From Methanoregula sp. (GTDB lineage Archaea; Halobacteriota; Methanomicrobia; Methanomicrobiales; Methanospirillaceae): 23,270 nucleotides of DNA. The notes beneath the pieces are model-generated. The model was not told the DNA's origin, made no database searches, and saw nothing but the letters and a program-made list of their open reading frames with translations. The translations under genes and the position numbers were made by a program. Where the stretch lies: contig JAPKXT010000056.1 in assembly GCA_026394695.1 (NCBI GenBank), positions 1 to 23,270 of the forward strand. The letters run 5' to 3'. This document shows, in pieces, positions 7,325 to 15,709 of this stretch (its first letter is position 1; each line of letters begins with the position of its first letter).

Positions 7325-8578
7325 TCAGGTTATACTTTTCTTTCCAAAATCGAGCACTTTGATGGTACGATTATTGAGCCTGATTATGAGCCCGTGATGA
7401 TTCAGATCATCCAGTGCCTCTTCGTAATCAAGAGCATTCGAAAAGATCGGTACATTCCTGGCAATATCAGAAACCGTTATCGGGATGTCAAGACCGAAGG
7501 CATCAGCCAGATCGAGATACAGTTTCCGTGCTTTATCACTCAGACGGTACATATGGGCAACCGGATGCTGTACAGACATTATTTTCTTTGCCAGGTAAAA
7601 CATTTCAGACCAGAGGTCAATACCCTTTTTGATATCCATTTTACTGACGTTAAACCGCGAATTGTACCGTGCGAATGATGTTCCTAACCGTGGGAGCAGG
7701 GAACCAAAATCCTGTGCGTAGGGAAGACTGCCTGAACCTTTAACATCAGAAACCAGTTCGTACATGGCATCAGCAATATATCGTTCAAGATTTTCAGAGA
7801 CAACCGGTTCTAAAATCAGGGCATCCAGCATGAATGCCGTTATCAGCGGTTTCTGGGCAAGAAACGCCTCTTTATAGGTACTGCTGCTCCGTATATCGGC
7901 ATCCAGCACCATGGGGATATGCAAAGGAATTGTATCCGGATTGAGATACGCCAGATTGATCTCACGGCTGGTAACAGGATCCATCTGCTCTTCTTTTTGG
8001 GAGAGCCGGTAAAAATAATCCGATGACACTTTTTTTAGTTCCGGGGGGATGATCTCCATTCCCTTTTTGAACCCGGCCCAGTTTTTTTTCTTCCCGATAA
8101 CAGCCGCAGTTATTCCCCCTTTTTCAAAAGGAAGCGGTGGGGCTGAGACAGTAAAAAGTGCAGAACACAGGGCGATCCGATCGATCTGTTCCTCCTCACC
8201 GACAAACGGCATTTTAAAAAATTCTTTTACTTCGTCAGGATTCAGAAGACTTTTTCTTGTAAGCAGGGATCCCGGATCAATTTTTTCCCATGAACTGGCG
8301 CATTTGATAATTAACCGGTAATATCCAGATGGATCTCTTGTGATATTTTCATTTATATCCGATACTACAACCTTAATAAGGGAACGCTCCGGGGGTGAGG
8401 GGCAGAGAGCTGCATAGACTTCCCGCTTCTGTGTTTTGAAAAAAGGGGATGGATCCAGATAGAAGAGTGTTCCGTCGTTAGTAAGATACCGGACAAACCC
8501 GGTATCCTGCCGGCGGAATATCAATTCCTTCTCAATTTCTGAAAAACTGTACCCATACATTCGCCGGGTTAACGACAT
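7325..8578 (-). CDS. Uncharacterised 417-aa protein with C-terminal winged-helix-like region
   Basis: I do not recognise this family with confidence. The N-terminal third looks beta-rich (GTLFYLDPSPFF, SLIKVVVSDI, GYYRLIIKCASSW). Residues 112-165 (LNPDEVKEFFKMPFVGEEEQIDRIALCSALFTVSAP) are predicted mixed alpha/beta. Residues 255-335 look helical, and 362-412 resemble a winged helix (DIPITVSDIARNVPIFSNALDYEEALDDLNHHGLIIRLNNRTIKVLDFG). There is no Walker A or B motif, signal peptide or membrane helix. The stretch LPYAQDFGSLLPRLGTSFARYNSRFNVSKMDIKKGIDLW (285-323) has the rhythm of the lid region just before the winged helix in MCM helicases, so a degenerate AAA+/MCM-derived protein is one possibility. 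This is speculative. A TATA-like GGATATATC near 8620-8632 suggests its own promoter. The 158-aa winged-helix gene lies 74 bp upstream on the same strand. Confidence 0.8.
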   Translation of the reverse strand: MSLTRRMYGYSFSEIEKELIFRRQDTGFVRYLTNDGTLFYLDPSPFFKTQKREVYAALCPSPPERSLIKVVVSDINENITRDPSGYYRLIIKCASSWEKIDPGSLLTRKSLLNPDEVKEFFKMPFVGEEEQIDRIALCSALFTVSAPPLPFEKGGITAAVIGKKKNWAGFKKGMEIIPPELKKVSSDYFYRLSQKEEQMDPVTSREINLAYLNPDTIPLHIPMVLDADIRSSSTYKEAFLAQKPLITAFMLDALILEPVVSENLERYIADAMYELVSDVKGSGSLPYAQDFGSLLPRLGTSFARYNSRFNVSKMDIKKGIDLWSEMFYLAKKIMSVQHPVAHMYRLSDKARKLYLDLADAFGLDIPITVSDIARNVPIFSNALDYEEALDDLNHHGLIIRLNNRTIKVLDFGKKSIT

Positions 8579-8652
8579 TGGCCCCCCATTGCATCATCAT
8601 CATCTTTAATCCCCAGCAGATATATCCCGTGCATTTGAGAGGATACTGGCGT

Positions 8653-9129
8653 TCACGTGAGGTAATCTCTCACCGGATATCCTCTTGATTCAAGAGCCTC
8701 CACAGCCTTTACGCATTCTTCAAAAGGTATTCCATGGAGGGTGCAGAATACAGGAACAGGCGTAGTTTGCGGGAGAGATTCCAGGACACAGGTTACAACT
8801 TTTTTCATTACCCGCGGCATGGTATCAATTGTTTCGATCAGGCTTTCATCGTTCATCAGGTTGTACGATTCCCCGCTATCTGTCAGTTCTGCAACCGTAC
8901 TATCCGGAGTAGACACCAGATCTTTTTCAGCAAGAGTCTGTATCGTATCTCTTGTTTTTTGTAACGACATGTTTAGTGAGTCTGCCAGTATTTCAGCATC
9001 CTGTGGGCCGGACCGCTGAAGATACAACAATACATACCTCTCCTCTAAAGGCAGGTTCAATATCATATGATCATCATGGACTATAGAATTGCAGTTATTA
9101 TTATTCCTGATCTCTTGCATATTATGCAC
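8653..9129 (-). CDS. Winged-helix-like regulatory protein, two putative HTH units
   Basis: This is a 158-aa protein. Residues 25-85 have the helix-turn-helix/wing pattern (LPLEERYVLLYLQRSGPQDAEILADSLNMSLQKTRDTIQTLAEKDLVSTPDSTVAELTDSGESY), close to MarR- or ArsR-like winged helices in layout. Residues 103-156 (MPRVMKKVVTCVLESLPQTTPVPVFCTLHGIPFEECVKAVEALESRGYPV) look like a second, shorter helical unit of the same sort. The GTG start at 9129 is chosen because GAGGAGGT lies 6 nt upstream; the in-frame ATG at 9120 is too far from it. It precedes the 417-aa gene on the same strand and may be co-transcribed with it, although that gene also shows a TATA-like box. A DNA-binding regulator is the likely role; the target is unknown. 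Confidence 0.75.
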   Translation of the reverse strand: MHNMQEIRNNNNCNSIVHDDHMILNLPLEERYVLLYLQRSGPQDAEILADSLNMSLQKTRDTIQTLAEKDLVSTPDSTVAELTDSGESYNLMNDESLIETIDTMPRVMKKVVTCVLESLPQTTPVPVFCTLHGIPFEECVKAVEALESRGYPVRDYLT

Positions 9130-9351
9130 AATATAACCTCCTCACTCACAATCTTCCCATGGCTGGCAGGCTGGAGCAAAAACTCCTTAGGGAAAACACT
9201 GGATGTTTGTAAGGGGGAAAAAACTCTTTTTTTAAAAATATTCTTTTTGATCTCATACGAGAGTGAGGCATAAAAACGAACCAGAAAATGATCCCTCGCG
9301 AATTTATGACGATATCATGTGAAATCATGAGGTATTTTTAAGAATTAAAAA

Positions 9352-9633
9352 TCAGGATCGGGATCCTGTCTTTGTAACCTTCTTTGAGGGCTTGATGGGC
9401 CCGGGCGGGTTTGTATGAGCGGGCAACTCGTCGCCATGAGGGTGGGAATGGGGAGAGTGCTTCGGCGGGAGAACGGGTTTTTTTGTGGGTTTATGCGGGG
9501 GGTGTGGCAGGGGATGATCGGTGGGATGATGCCGGGCATCTTCCAGGTGACGGTCCCTGTCTTTGCTGGGCCCTGATTTAAGGGGAGTTTTCGATGCAGA
9601 TTTATCTGGTTGAGATGGATGTCGCGGTGACAT
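9352..9633 (-). CDS. Low-complexity Pro/His/Lys-rich basic protein, doubtful
   Basis: This is a 93-aa open frame with 21 Pro, 12 His and 12 Lys, and almost no hydrophobic residues except near LPHPP and KKPVLPP. It would be intrinsically disordered and strongly basic. A TTTATT stretch about 25-28 nt upstream of the ATG could be a TATA box for a leaderless message, and no strong ribosome site is present. The plus strand of this stretch is G-rich, so the frame may be open by composition alone. If real, a nucleic-acid- or metal-binding role could be imagined from its composition, but nothing in the sequence proves it. An alternative overlapping frame at 9345-9539 is less likely. Confidence 0.4.
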   Translation of the reverse strand: MSPRHPSQPDKSASKTPLKSGPSKDRDRHLEDARHHPTDHPLPHPPHKPTKKPVLPPKHSPHSHPHGDELPAHTNPPGPIKPSKKVTKTGSRS

Positions 9634-9867
9634 ACTCAGTAATCTCTTTGTAGGAAATAAAGAATATGGTTTTTACCAGAGCGGAAACGGGTATAGGCCG
9701 GAGTGGCTCGTCGTACCAGCTCAGGAATCGCATTTGAGTTGTCACAGACCATGAAGAGGTTCAGATAAGGAGGACGGACAAACCGCGTGATGTGGACAAG
9801 CCTAAAACAAAATCAGATACCATATTTAACCCACACGAGTTGAGGATGTATTCATGTAGGGTATTTC

Positions 9868-9900
9868 CACGATCATTCGTGCAGTGAAAAAGGATTTCAC
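9868..9900 (-). terminator. Paired hairpins just 3' of the receiver-PAS kinase gene
   Basis: Read on the minus strand, GTGAAA/TTTCAC (9884-9889 and 9895-9900) begins 1 nt after the kinase stop at 9902. It is followed by CACGA/TCGTG (9868-9872 and 9877-9881). The loop of the first contains a short T run. This could mark transcript end or stabilise the 3' end; archaeal termination mostly needs only T-tracts, so the assignment is weak. Confidence 0.35.
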
Positions 9901-9901
9901 G

Positions 9902-12169
9902 TTATCCCGTAATTTCGGTTATTTTCGGGTAGCGATCTTTCTGGGCGGAAATGAACTGGTATGCGCCATTCGGTACGGTGATCTCAAACCGGGCACCTTT
10001 TCCGGGTTCACCATTTTCAATAATGCTAATTCCGGTGATAGCGAGGATCTCCCGTATGAGGAATAAGCCATACCCATTGTTTTTTCCATAGCCCCTTACA
10101 AAGAGATGCTTCTTCGTTTCCGCATCAATGCCAACTCCATTATCCTCGCATATAATCGTCAGCTTATCACCGTTCTCACGGGCTGAAAATCGGATCATAC
10201 TGGTTTTTTCACCATGCCCTATGGCATTTTCCAGAAGATTGTAAAACACCTTACCGGAAAGGGGATCAGCATAGATCTTGATATCGTTGAGGTTTACCTG
10301 CAAATCAACAAGGCTCATATCGAGTAGATTCGCAGCCGAGACAATCGTGTCATGTATATTCTGCCATTGTGGTGCATGAACCCCGATATCCTGGTATTCT
10401 TTGGTAAAGGTGATCTGCTGGTTGATCCTCTCTGTCGCAGCAGTCTCTTTTTTAATAAAACTCAAGAGCTTTTCATCAGACGTAAATTCTTCAGACAACG
10501 TCAGATAACCTGAAAGAACCGTGAGCTGGTTGAGAATATCGTGCCGGGTGATACTCGAGAGCAGGTTCATTTTCTGGCAGGCAAGAGCCAGTGCATCTTC
10601 CATCCGTTTATTTTCCGTAATGTCCCGCCCTACGGATTGATATTCAATAACAGAACCTTTTTTGTTAAATATTGCCCGATCAGACCAGCGCTGCCACCGG
10701 ATAGATCCGTCCGGCATAATGACCCGGTGCGTGTCAATCGCAGAAGGATTTTCCTTGTTTAACGATGCAAAATGCTCCCTGACATGCCGGTGATCTTCCT
10801 GCGGGATCCTCGGGAAAAATTTTTTCCCGATAATATCGTCATACGTTTTATTGAAATACCGGCAGTATGCTTTGTTTACGAATATATGCGTTCCATCCGG
10901 ACGGAACCGCGAGATCAGTTCTGCCTGGTCTTCAACAACATTCCGGTATGTTCTCTCGCTTTCCATTAATGCATCTTCTGCCTTTTTTCGCTCGCTCACA
11001 TCGCGAACGATTGCCTGGAGGAGCGTTTTTCCATCAAGAGACAGATGGTTAAGGGAAACTTCGGCATAAAACGGGGTGCCATCAAGATGGGTAAACAACC
11101 ATTCGAAATACTGTGGGGTGTGGTCCAGAGCAGAAAAAATTTTTTCCTGCCCTTTTTGTTCCGAACTCACCCTGTCAGGTTGCATAACCGGGGAAAAATC
11201 GATTAACGTTCTCCCGATGATTTCTTGTTCTTTTGTGCACCCGAATATTTCCATTGCCCTGTTGTTGCAACTGACAAATCTCATGTTTTCAATAAGAAAG
11301 ATTGCGTCCCGGGTTGATTCAAAGAGGGAACGATACTGTTCTTCGCTCTCTTTAAGGGCATGCTCAGCTCGTTTGTTCTCAGTGATATCCCGAATAGATT
11401 CTATTGCACCGGAAATATTCCCGTTTGCGTCATAGAGCGGTGATGCGATGAACCACAGGAAGGCACCTTTACCGCCATGCAGTATCGGAAAATACATTTC
11501 AGAAATGAGTTTGTTGTTCAGGTTATGTATGAATGGATAATTTTCTTCTGTCTCTTTATTTTCCTTAAGAATGAGGTCGAGCAGTAACGGTCGCCGTTTT
11601 CCATAAAATGGCAGGGCATAGATATGATCCCCCTCGCCGATTATGGTTGTTTTCTGGACTCCGGTCAACTCCTCCATAGCCTTATTCCATGCAATAACGT
11701 TGCCTTCACGATCGATAGCAAAGGTTGCATCAGGGAGGAAGTTTACGATATCCGATAAACGCCTTTCGGAATTTTTAATCGCCTCGCGGTCCTGTCTCCT
11801 CTTGACAGCCTTTTTAATTTTATGCGAGATCTCATCAAACCGGGATCGTGGATCTATGCCTTTGTTTACGTAATAGTCAGCACCGTTGTTGAGTGCTGCA
11901 ATAACAACATCCTCCCTGCCCTTTCCCGTGAATATGATAAAGGGAATGTCACCAAATTCGGTATGAATATGTTTGAGGAATGAAATGCCGTCCATCCCCG
12001 GCATCTGGTAATCGGAGATGATGGCATCATACGATTTTATTTTCTCCGATCTTAAGACATCATATGCAGAAGTTGATACATCGATACTGAATTCCTGTGT
12101 TTTTTCCAGAAAAATCTTTGCAATTTCAAGGAGAACGGGTTCATCATCGACATAAAGAACTTTAAACAT
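9902..12169 (-). CDS. Hybrid receiver-PAS-PAS-PAS histidine kinase
   Basis: This is a 755-aa soluble protein. Residues 1-122 are a receiver domain with D8/D9, phospho-acceptor D53 (IISDYQMPGMDG), T81 and K103. PAS domains lie at about 134-265, 275-395 and 403-522, the first two ending DITENK and DVSERK, the last DITENK. The transmitter starts at about 528: SSITRHDILNQLTVLSGYL, with H543 the phospho-acceptor in the variant RHDILNQ motif common in archaeal kinases. The ATPase domain has N648 in the N-box (YNLLENAIGHG), DNGVGID at 676-682 and GYGLFLI. An N-terminal receiver followed by its own kinase suggests input from another kinase that tunes this one. It is the only protein of the 9.9-16.8 kb island with a complete catalytic core. 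Its third PAS domain is closely related to the third PAS of the next gene. GGAGA lies 6 nt before the ATG. Confidence 0.94.
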   Translation of the reverse strand: MFKVLYVDDEPVLLEIAKIFLEKTQEFSIDVSTSAYDVLRSEKIKSYDAIISDYQMPGMDGISFLKHIHTEFGDIPFIIFTGKGREDVVIAALNNGADYYVNKGIDPRSRFDEISHKIKKAVKRRQDREAIKNSERRLSDIVNFLPDATFAIDREGNVIAWNKAMEELTGVQKTTIIGEGDHIYALPFYGKRRPLLLDLILKENKETEENYPFIHNLNNKLISEMYFPILHGGKGAFLWFIASPLYDANGNISGAIESIRDITENKRAEHALKESEEQYRSLFESTRDAIFLIENMRFVSCNNRAMEIFGCTKEQEIIGRTLIDFSPVMQPDRVSSEQKGQEKIFSALDHTPQYFEWLFTHLDGTPFYAEVSLNHLSLDGKTLLQAIVRDVSERKKAEDALMESERTYRNVVEDQAELISRFRPDGTHIFVNKAYCRYFNKTYDDIIGKKFFPRIPQEDHRHVREHFASLNKENPSAIDTHRVIMPDGSIRWQRWSDRAIFNKKGSVIEYQSVGRDITENKRMEDALALACQKMNLLSSITRHDILNQLTVLSGYLTLSEEFTSDEKLLSFIKKETAATERINQQITFTKEYQDIGVHAPQWQNIHDTIVSAANLLDMSLVDLQVNLNDIKIYADPLSGKVFYNLLENAIGHGEKTSMIRFSARENGDKLTIICEDNGVGIDAETKKHLFVRGYGKNNGYGLFLIREILAITGISIIENGEPGKGARFEITVPNGAYQFISAQKDRYPKITEITG

Positions 12170-12783
12170 ATGATTCTCCGGAAGACAGATCGTTATTGAT
12201 GGGTTATGAATATATATTCATTGATATTGACTTTATAATAATTTTGTTAGGACATACATAAATATATCTACAACAATCGCATGATATTAAATCGAGTTTG
12301 AGGCTGAAATACTACATTTTAAAGACTTTTAAGAATTTGCTTGTACAATTAGGGAAGTCATACAAAAATTGACCAGCACACATAATGTCATCATTCTGGC
12401 AGTAATAATCTGACAATAAAAATCGCGTATACGAACCGCAATGCCAGGATACCGGACAGTTCGGAAATTGGAGACGTTAAAATTATAATGTCTTTACTAC
12501 CCGACTCCCTATTTTCCCCGACTGGGGAAAAGTGCTGATGATATCCATTTTCAAATCTATGTTCCCGGAGTGATCCACTTTCTGCAATTACTTGCGCAGC
12601 TCCAGACAAAAGCGAAGAAAATCGCTGACTACAAATACTATCCAGGTGAGTTATAAATTATCGTCGTAAATCCAAATCCGTACAGATTTTTTGTGGTAGA
12701 CAAGACAGATTATTCTGGCCCGGCTAAAAGGATACTATTGTACGATTTACCTTTTATTGTTCGATCCACCCCTTTATTACCTG
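12170..12783. other. Intergenic region, 614 bp, AT-rich, no convincing gene
   Basis: It lies between two minus-strand signalling genes. The part next to 12169 is AT-rich with several TATA-like stretches (12208-12216, 12259-12269). A perfect 8-bp hairpin, TTTTCCCC-GACT-GGGGAAAA, occupies 12512-12531. A 72-codon frame (12391-12609, minus) has no ribosome site and mixed composition, and I do not accept it. TCTGACAATAAAAA at 12409-12422 recurs at 14736-14749 upstream of the next signalling gene. Confidence 0.45.
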
Positions 12784-14664
12784 TCACTTTTTTGGTTCAC
12801 CAATATCGTAGTATTTTTTCAGGAACTGGTGAATTTTTTCCGATTCCAGCCATCCCCGGTCGAGCTGGGTGATAATCCGATCGATCTCCTTTGATTTTTC
12901 CAGGATCTGTTGTGTATGGGGACCAGCATCCATCTCAGTGAGCAGGACGATAACAGACAACGGGTTGCGGATGTGGTCGTTGAGGATCGCAAACTGCTGG
13001 AGATTCTGTTCGATCTGCTGATAGGATTCTCTCTGGAGCTGCTCAATTTCTTTACGATCGGTAATATCCCTGCCGACCGACTGGTATTCAGTCACCTTCC
13101 CGGATTCATTAAAAAAGGCCCGGTTATTCCATTGCTGCCACCGTATGGATCCATCAGGCATAATTATTCGATGCTCTATTGATGCAACGGATTGCTCTGG
13201 TGTGAGAGCATTGAAATGCTCCGTCACTTTTACTTCATCGTCCGGGTGTACGTGAAGCCGGAAAATATAGCCGACCGGATCCTTTGCAGTGGTATAAAAA
13301 TATTTTAAAAATGCCTCGTTTGCAAATAACAACGTCCTGTCGGTGCGGTACCGGTAGATCAATTCAGTCTGGTCATGTACGACGCCACGGAACCGTTGTT
13401 CGCTTTCTTTAAGGGCCTCCTCGACACGGATCCGGTCAGTGATATCCAGCAGAACACCAATCAGACCACCGATATTCCCGTGGGTGTCATTAAACGTCGC
13501 CCGTTTGAAGATCACGTCACGAATTGTGTGATCAGCATGCATAAATTTTGACTGGTAGACCTGAATACCCCTGTTTTTTAATAACAGAACATCTTTCTGA
13601 TGGGAAAATTCAGCAAGGTCTGCGGGGAAAAGGTCTGCATCTGTCTTGTTGATGATCTCTTTTTTAGAGAGCCCAACGTAGGATTCAAACGTGTTATTGC
13701 ACCCGATATAGTGTCCTTGCGGATTTTTATAGAAAATTGGGCTTGGCAGGGTGTCTATCATCTGCTGAAGGAACTGTAGCTGCTGATTAAGGGATTCGGT
13801 TCGTTCGGACACCCGTATCTCCAGTTCCTCGTTCATCTTTTTGAGGAATACCTCAGCATTTTTTCGTTCTGTAATATCATATCGGGAACCCTGGATAAAT
13901 TGCGGGGATCCTGACAGATCGGGGATACTCTGCACCATCTCATAAATCCATCGAACGGTACCGTTCTTATGCACGATCCGGTACTCGTGGGAACCAGAAT
14001 AATCGGAAACCGATTGAATTTTCTGATTCTGCTTCTGCACGACAGACACATCATCACCATAAATGATATGATCCCATAAGGGTGCGGATAATTTGAATTC
14101 AGATTCAGTGTATCCGGTTATCGTTTCGACTGCGCCATGGAGGAATACCGGGGTAAAATCAGGTTTAAGGCGAAAGGCGATCCCCAGGAAGTTCTGAACG
14201 AACCCGCGATACCGTTCCTCACTTTCTTTGAGGGTTTTTTCCAGTTTATGTTTATAGATGGCAATCTCAATGGATATCCGGAGTTCCTGCTCATCATATG
14301 GCTTGAGAATATAACCAAAGGGTCCGGCGAGTTTGGCACGTGAAACCAATGCTTTGTCAGCAAATGCGGTAAGGAAAATCAGGGGCAGGTCATGGCGTTT
14401 CAGGATCATTTCAGCCGCTTCTATGCCATTCATCATACCGGCGAGGTGTATATCCATGAGGATCAGTTCAGGGTGGAGCTCATTGACCCGCTCAATTGCT
14501 ATCTCTCCTGAAACAGCGATTGCGACCACATGATACCCGAAATTCTTCAAGGTTTCTTTTAAGTCCTCAGCAACAATCCGCTCGTCTTCAACAATAAGAA
14601 TGGATAGTTGCTCTGCTGCATTTGAGTCTGTTGTTGGAATTTCCATGCTATGCTCAACCGTCAA
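12784..14664 (-). CDS. Receiver-PAS-PAS-PAS protein with degenerate HisKA-like end, no ATPase
   Basis: The protein has 626 aa. The receiver (20-140) has E26/D27, phospho-acceptor D71 (LILMDIHLAG), T99 and K121 (ILKPYDEQEL). PAS domains lie at about 147-268, 298-412 and 422-540, separated by a coiled coil (268-297, ERTESLNQQL). The last 75 residues, IEQNLQQFAILNDHIRNPLSVIVLLTEMD..., align with a DHp helix, but D563 sits where the kinase His of HELRNPL is expected (H564 is shifted by one), and the protein ends with no HATPase domain. It therefore cannot autophosphorylate in the usual way. An output by protein contact, or phospho-input at D71 only, is inferred. The TTG start at 14664 follows GGTGA with 6 nt between them; an in-frame ATG at 14646 lacks a ribosome site. 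Receiver and first linker strongly resemble those of the 15710-16837 protein. Confidence 0.92.
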   Translation of the reverse strand: MTVEHSMEIPTTDSNAAEQLSILIVEDERIVAEDLKETLKNFGYHVVAIAVSGEIAIERVNELHPELILMDIHLAGMMNGIEAAEMILKRHDLPLIFLTAFADKALVSRAKLAGPFGYILKPYDEQELRISIEIAIYKHKLEKTLKESEERYRGFVQNFLGIAFRLKPDFTPVFLHGAVETITGYTESEFKLSAPLWDHIIYGDDVSVVQKQNQKIQSVSDYSGSHEYRIVHKNGTVRWIYEMVQSIPDLSGSPQFIQGSRYDITERKNAEVFLKKMNEELEIRVSERTESLNQQLQFLQQMIDTLPSPIFYKNPQGHYIGCNNTFESYVGLSKKEIINKTDADLFPADLAEFSHQKDVLLLKNRGIQVYQSKFMHADHTIRDVIFKRATFNDTHGNIGGLIGVLLDITDRIRVEEALKESEQRFRGVVHDQTELIYRYRTDRTLLFANEAFLKYFYTTAKDPVGYIFRLHVHPDDEVKVTEHFNALTPEQSVASIEHRIIMPDGSIRWQQWNNRAFFNESGKVTEYQSVGRDITDRKEIEQLQRESYQQIEQNLQQFAILNDHIRNPLSVIVLLTEMDAGPHTQQILEKSKEIDRIITQLDRGWLESEKIHQFLKKYYDIGEPKK

Positions 14665-14827
14665 TACCCTTCACCAATACTATGCTATTCGATACAGATG
14701 CTTTGAAATTATATATCGTTTATCATGCATTACGGTCTGACAATAAAAAAATGCCGGATTACGATCTTTTCTCTCCTGTTAAAAAACCAAATGTATAAAT
14801 ATAAATGTACCGTCGTTACTAACAGGA

Positions 14828-14908
14828 ATGAAAAGAACAGGAGCCCGATCCATGAAATGGGTTCTCCCTAAGGATGTTATTGATGCCTTCCGTTCTCCTT
14901 GTCGATGA
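14828..14908 (+). other. Candidate 26-codon upstream open frame overlapping the receiver gene start
   Basis: An ATG at 14828 opens a 26-codon frame (first residues MKRTGARSMKWVLPKD) that ends with TGA at 14908, inside the receiver gene and in another frame. It lies downstream of the TATA-like GTATAAATATA (about 14791-14802), so it would be the first start codon on the message. AGGA sits almost against the ATG, which is too close for a good ribosome site. It could be a translational-coupling leader or chance. Confidence 0.2.
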
Positions 14909-15467
14909 CAATACTGACCTCGTTGAGCTCTACACCATAGTCCTCACGGGCAAAGGGTATAAGACATTTGCCGCATACGGTGGTGAAGAATGCCTTGCTC
15001 TCTTAAAAACTACCCTCCCTGATCTTGTCCTGCTCGACATCATGATGGAACCCATGGACGGCTGGGAGACGCTGACACGTATCCGAAGCGATATTAAAAC
15101 GCAGTCAATACCGGTGATAATGGTCACCGGCAAAAAGCCAACCTGGGATGAAATCAGGAATCATATGCATGATATTGAGGATTATGTTGTCAAACCGCTG
15201 ACAATTTCAGCGTTGTCTGATCTTGTAAAAAGTTTTTTTCCCCGGCAGCAGGTCATTGAACATGAAATTGCGATAGCAAAAGGGGCAGGGGCAGATGAAG
15301 TAACCCTGATTGAATACCGTCAGCTCCGGAGATCCCTGTCAGCAGGATTAACGATGCAGAAAATCATTGGACAACGGGAGGAAAGCATCGAAATTTCCAT
15401 CAAAACCATGAAAGAACGATTTTATGCCCTCCAGCACCAGTACGGGATCAAACCGTCCGAGGGTTAA
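14883..15467 (+). CDS. Stand-alone receiver with alpha-helical C-terminal tail
   Basis: The protein has 194 aa from the chosen start. The receiver fills about 1-118: DD at 8-9 (LLVDDNTDL), phospho-acceptor D52 (LVLLDIMMEPMDGWE), T82 (MVTGKKPT) and K104 (VVKPLT). The remaining 75 residues are charged and helical (IEHEIAIAKG... TLIEYRQLRRSLSAGLTMQKIIGQREESIEISIKTMKERFYALQHQYGI) with no recognised DNA-binding or enzymatic motif. It probably acts as a phosphate relay or a protein-contact regulator. ATG 14883 (MPSVLLVDD) is preferred because GGATG lies 6 nt upstream; an ATG at 14874 would add three residues. It is divergent from the 12784-14664 gene, and shares the 209-bp promoter region with it. 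A plausible TATA is GTATAAATATA at about 14791-14802. Confidence 0.9.
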   Translation: MPSVLLVDDNTDLVELYTIVLTGKGYKTFAAYGGEECLALLKTTLPDLVLLDIMMEPMDGWETLTRIRSDIKTQSIPVIMVTGKKPTWDEIRNHMHDIEDYVVKPLTISALSDLVKSFFPRQQVIEHEIAIAKGAGADEVTLIEYRQLRRSLSAGLTMQKIIGQREESIEISIKTMKERFYALQHQYGIKPSEG

Positions 15468-15709
15468 AGGAAATATTTCCCGCAAACAGTCATTTCATTG
15501 ATGATCAGGTTCTTAAAAAAACAGATCTGAATTTAAATTAAAATTGTTCGCGTGTCAGTTAGATTTTGCTGTAATAACTCAGTCCTCTTTTGGATTGTGC
15601 CATATTTTTTGAGGGGCAACTAATTTCTGGTGCAATCAGGATCTTTTGTCCCCATCTTCGTAAGCCTGCAATACGTGCGTTACCCGACGTAAACAGTGCG
15701 GAGCGTTTT

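Noticed and set aside
9859..9867. GGTATTTC recurring near 9860, the same octamer as the element's target duplication
   Set aside because: A single octamer match is expected by chance in 23 kb at moderate odds, and no terminal repeat lies next to it.
12391..12609. 72-codon minus frame in the 614-bp gap
   Set aside because: No ribosome site or leaderless-spaced TATA box, uneven composition, and it spans the 12512-12531 hairpin.
15600..15709. Possible lost kinase sequence or transposase remnant after the receiver-PAS2 gene
   Set aside because: All three forward frames were read past the stop. Short open stretches exist, but none shows HisKA, HATPase or recognisable transposase motifs.
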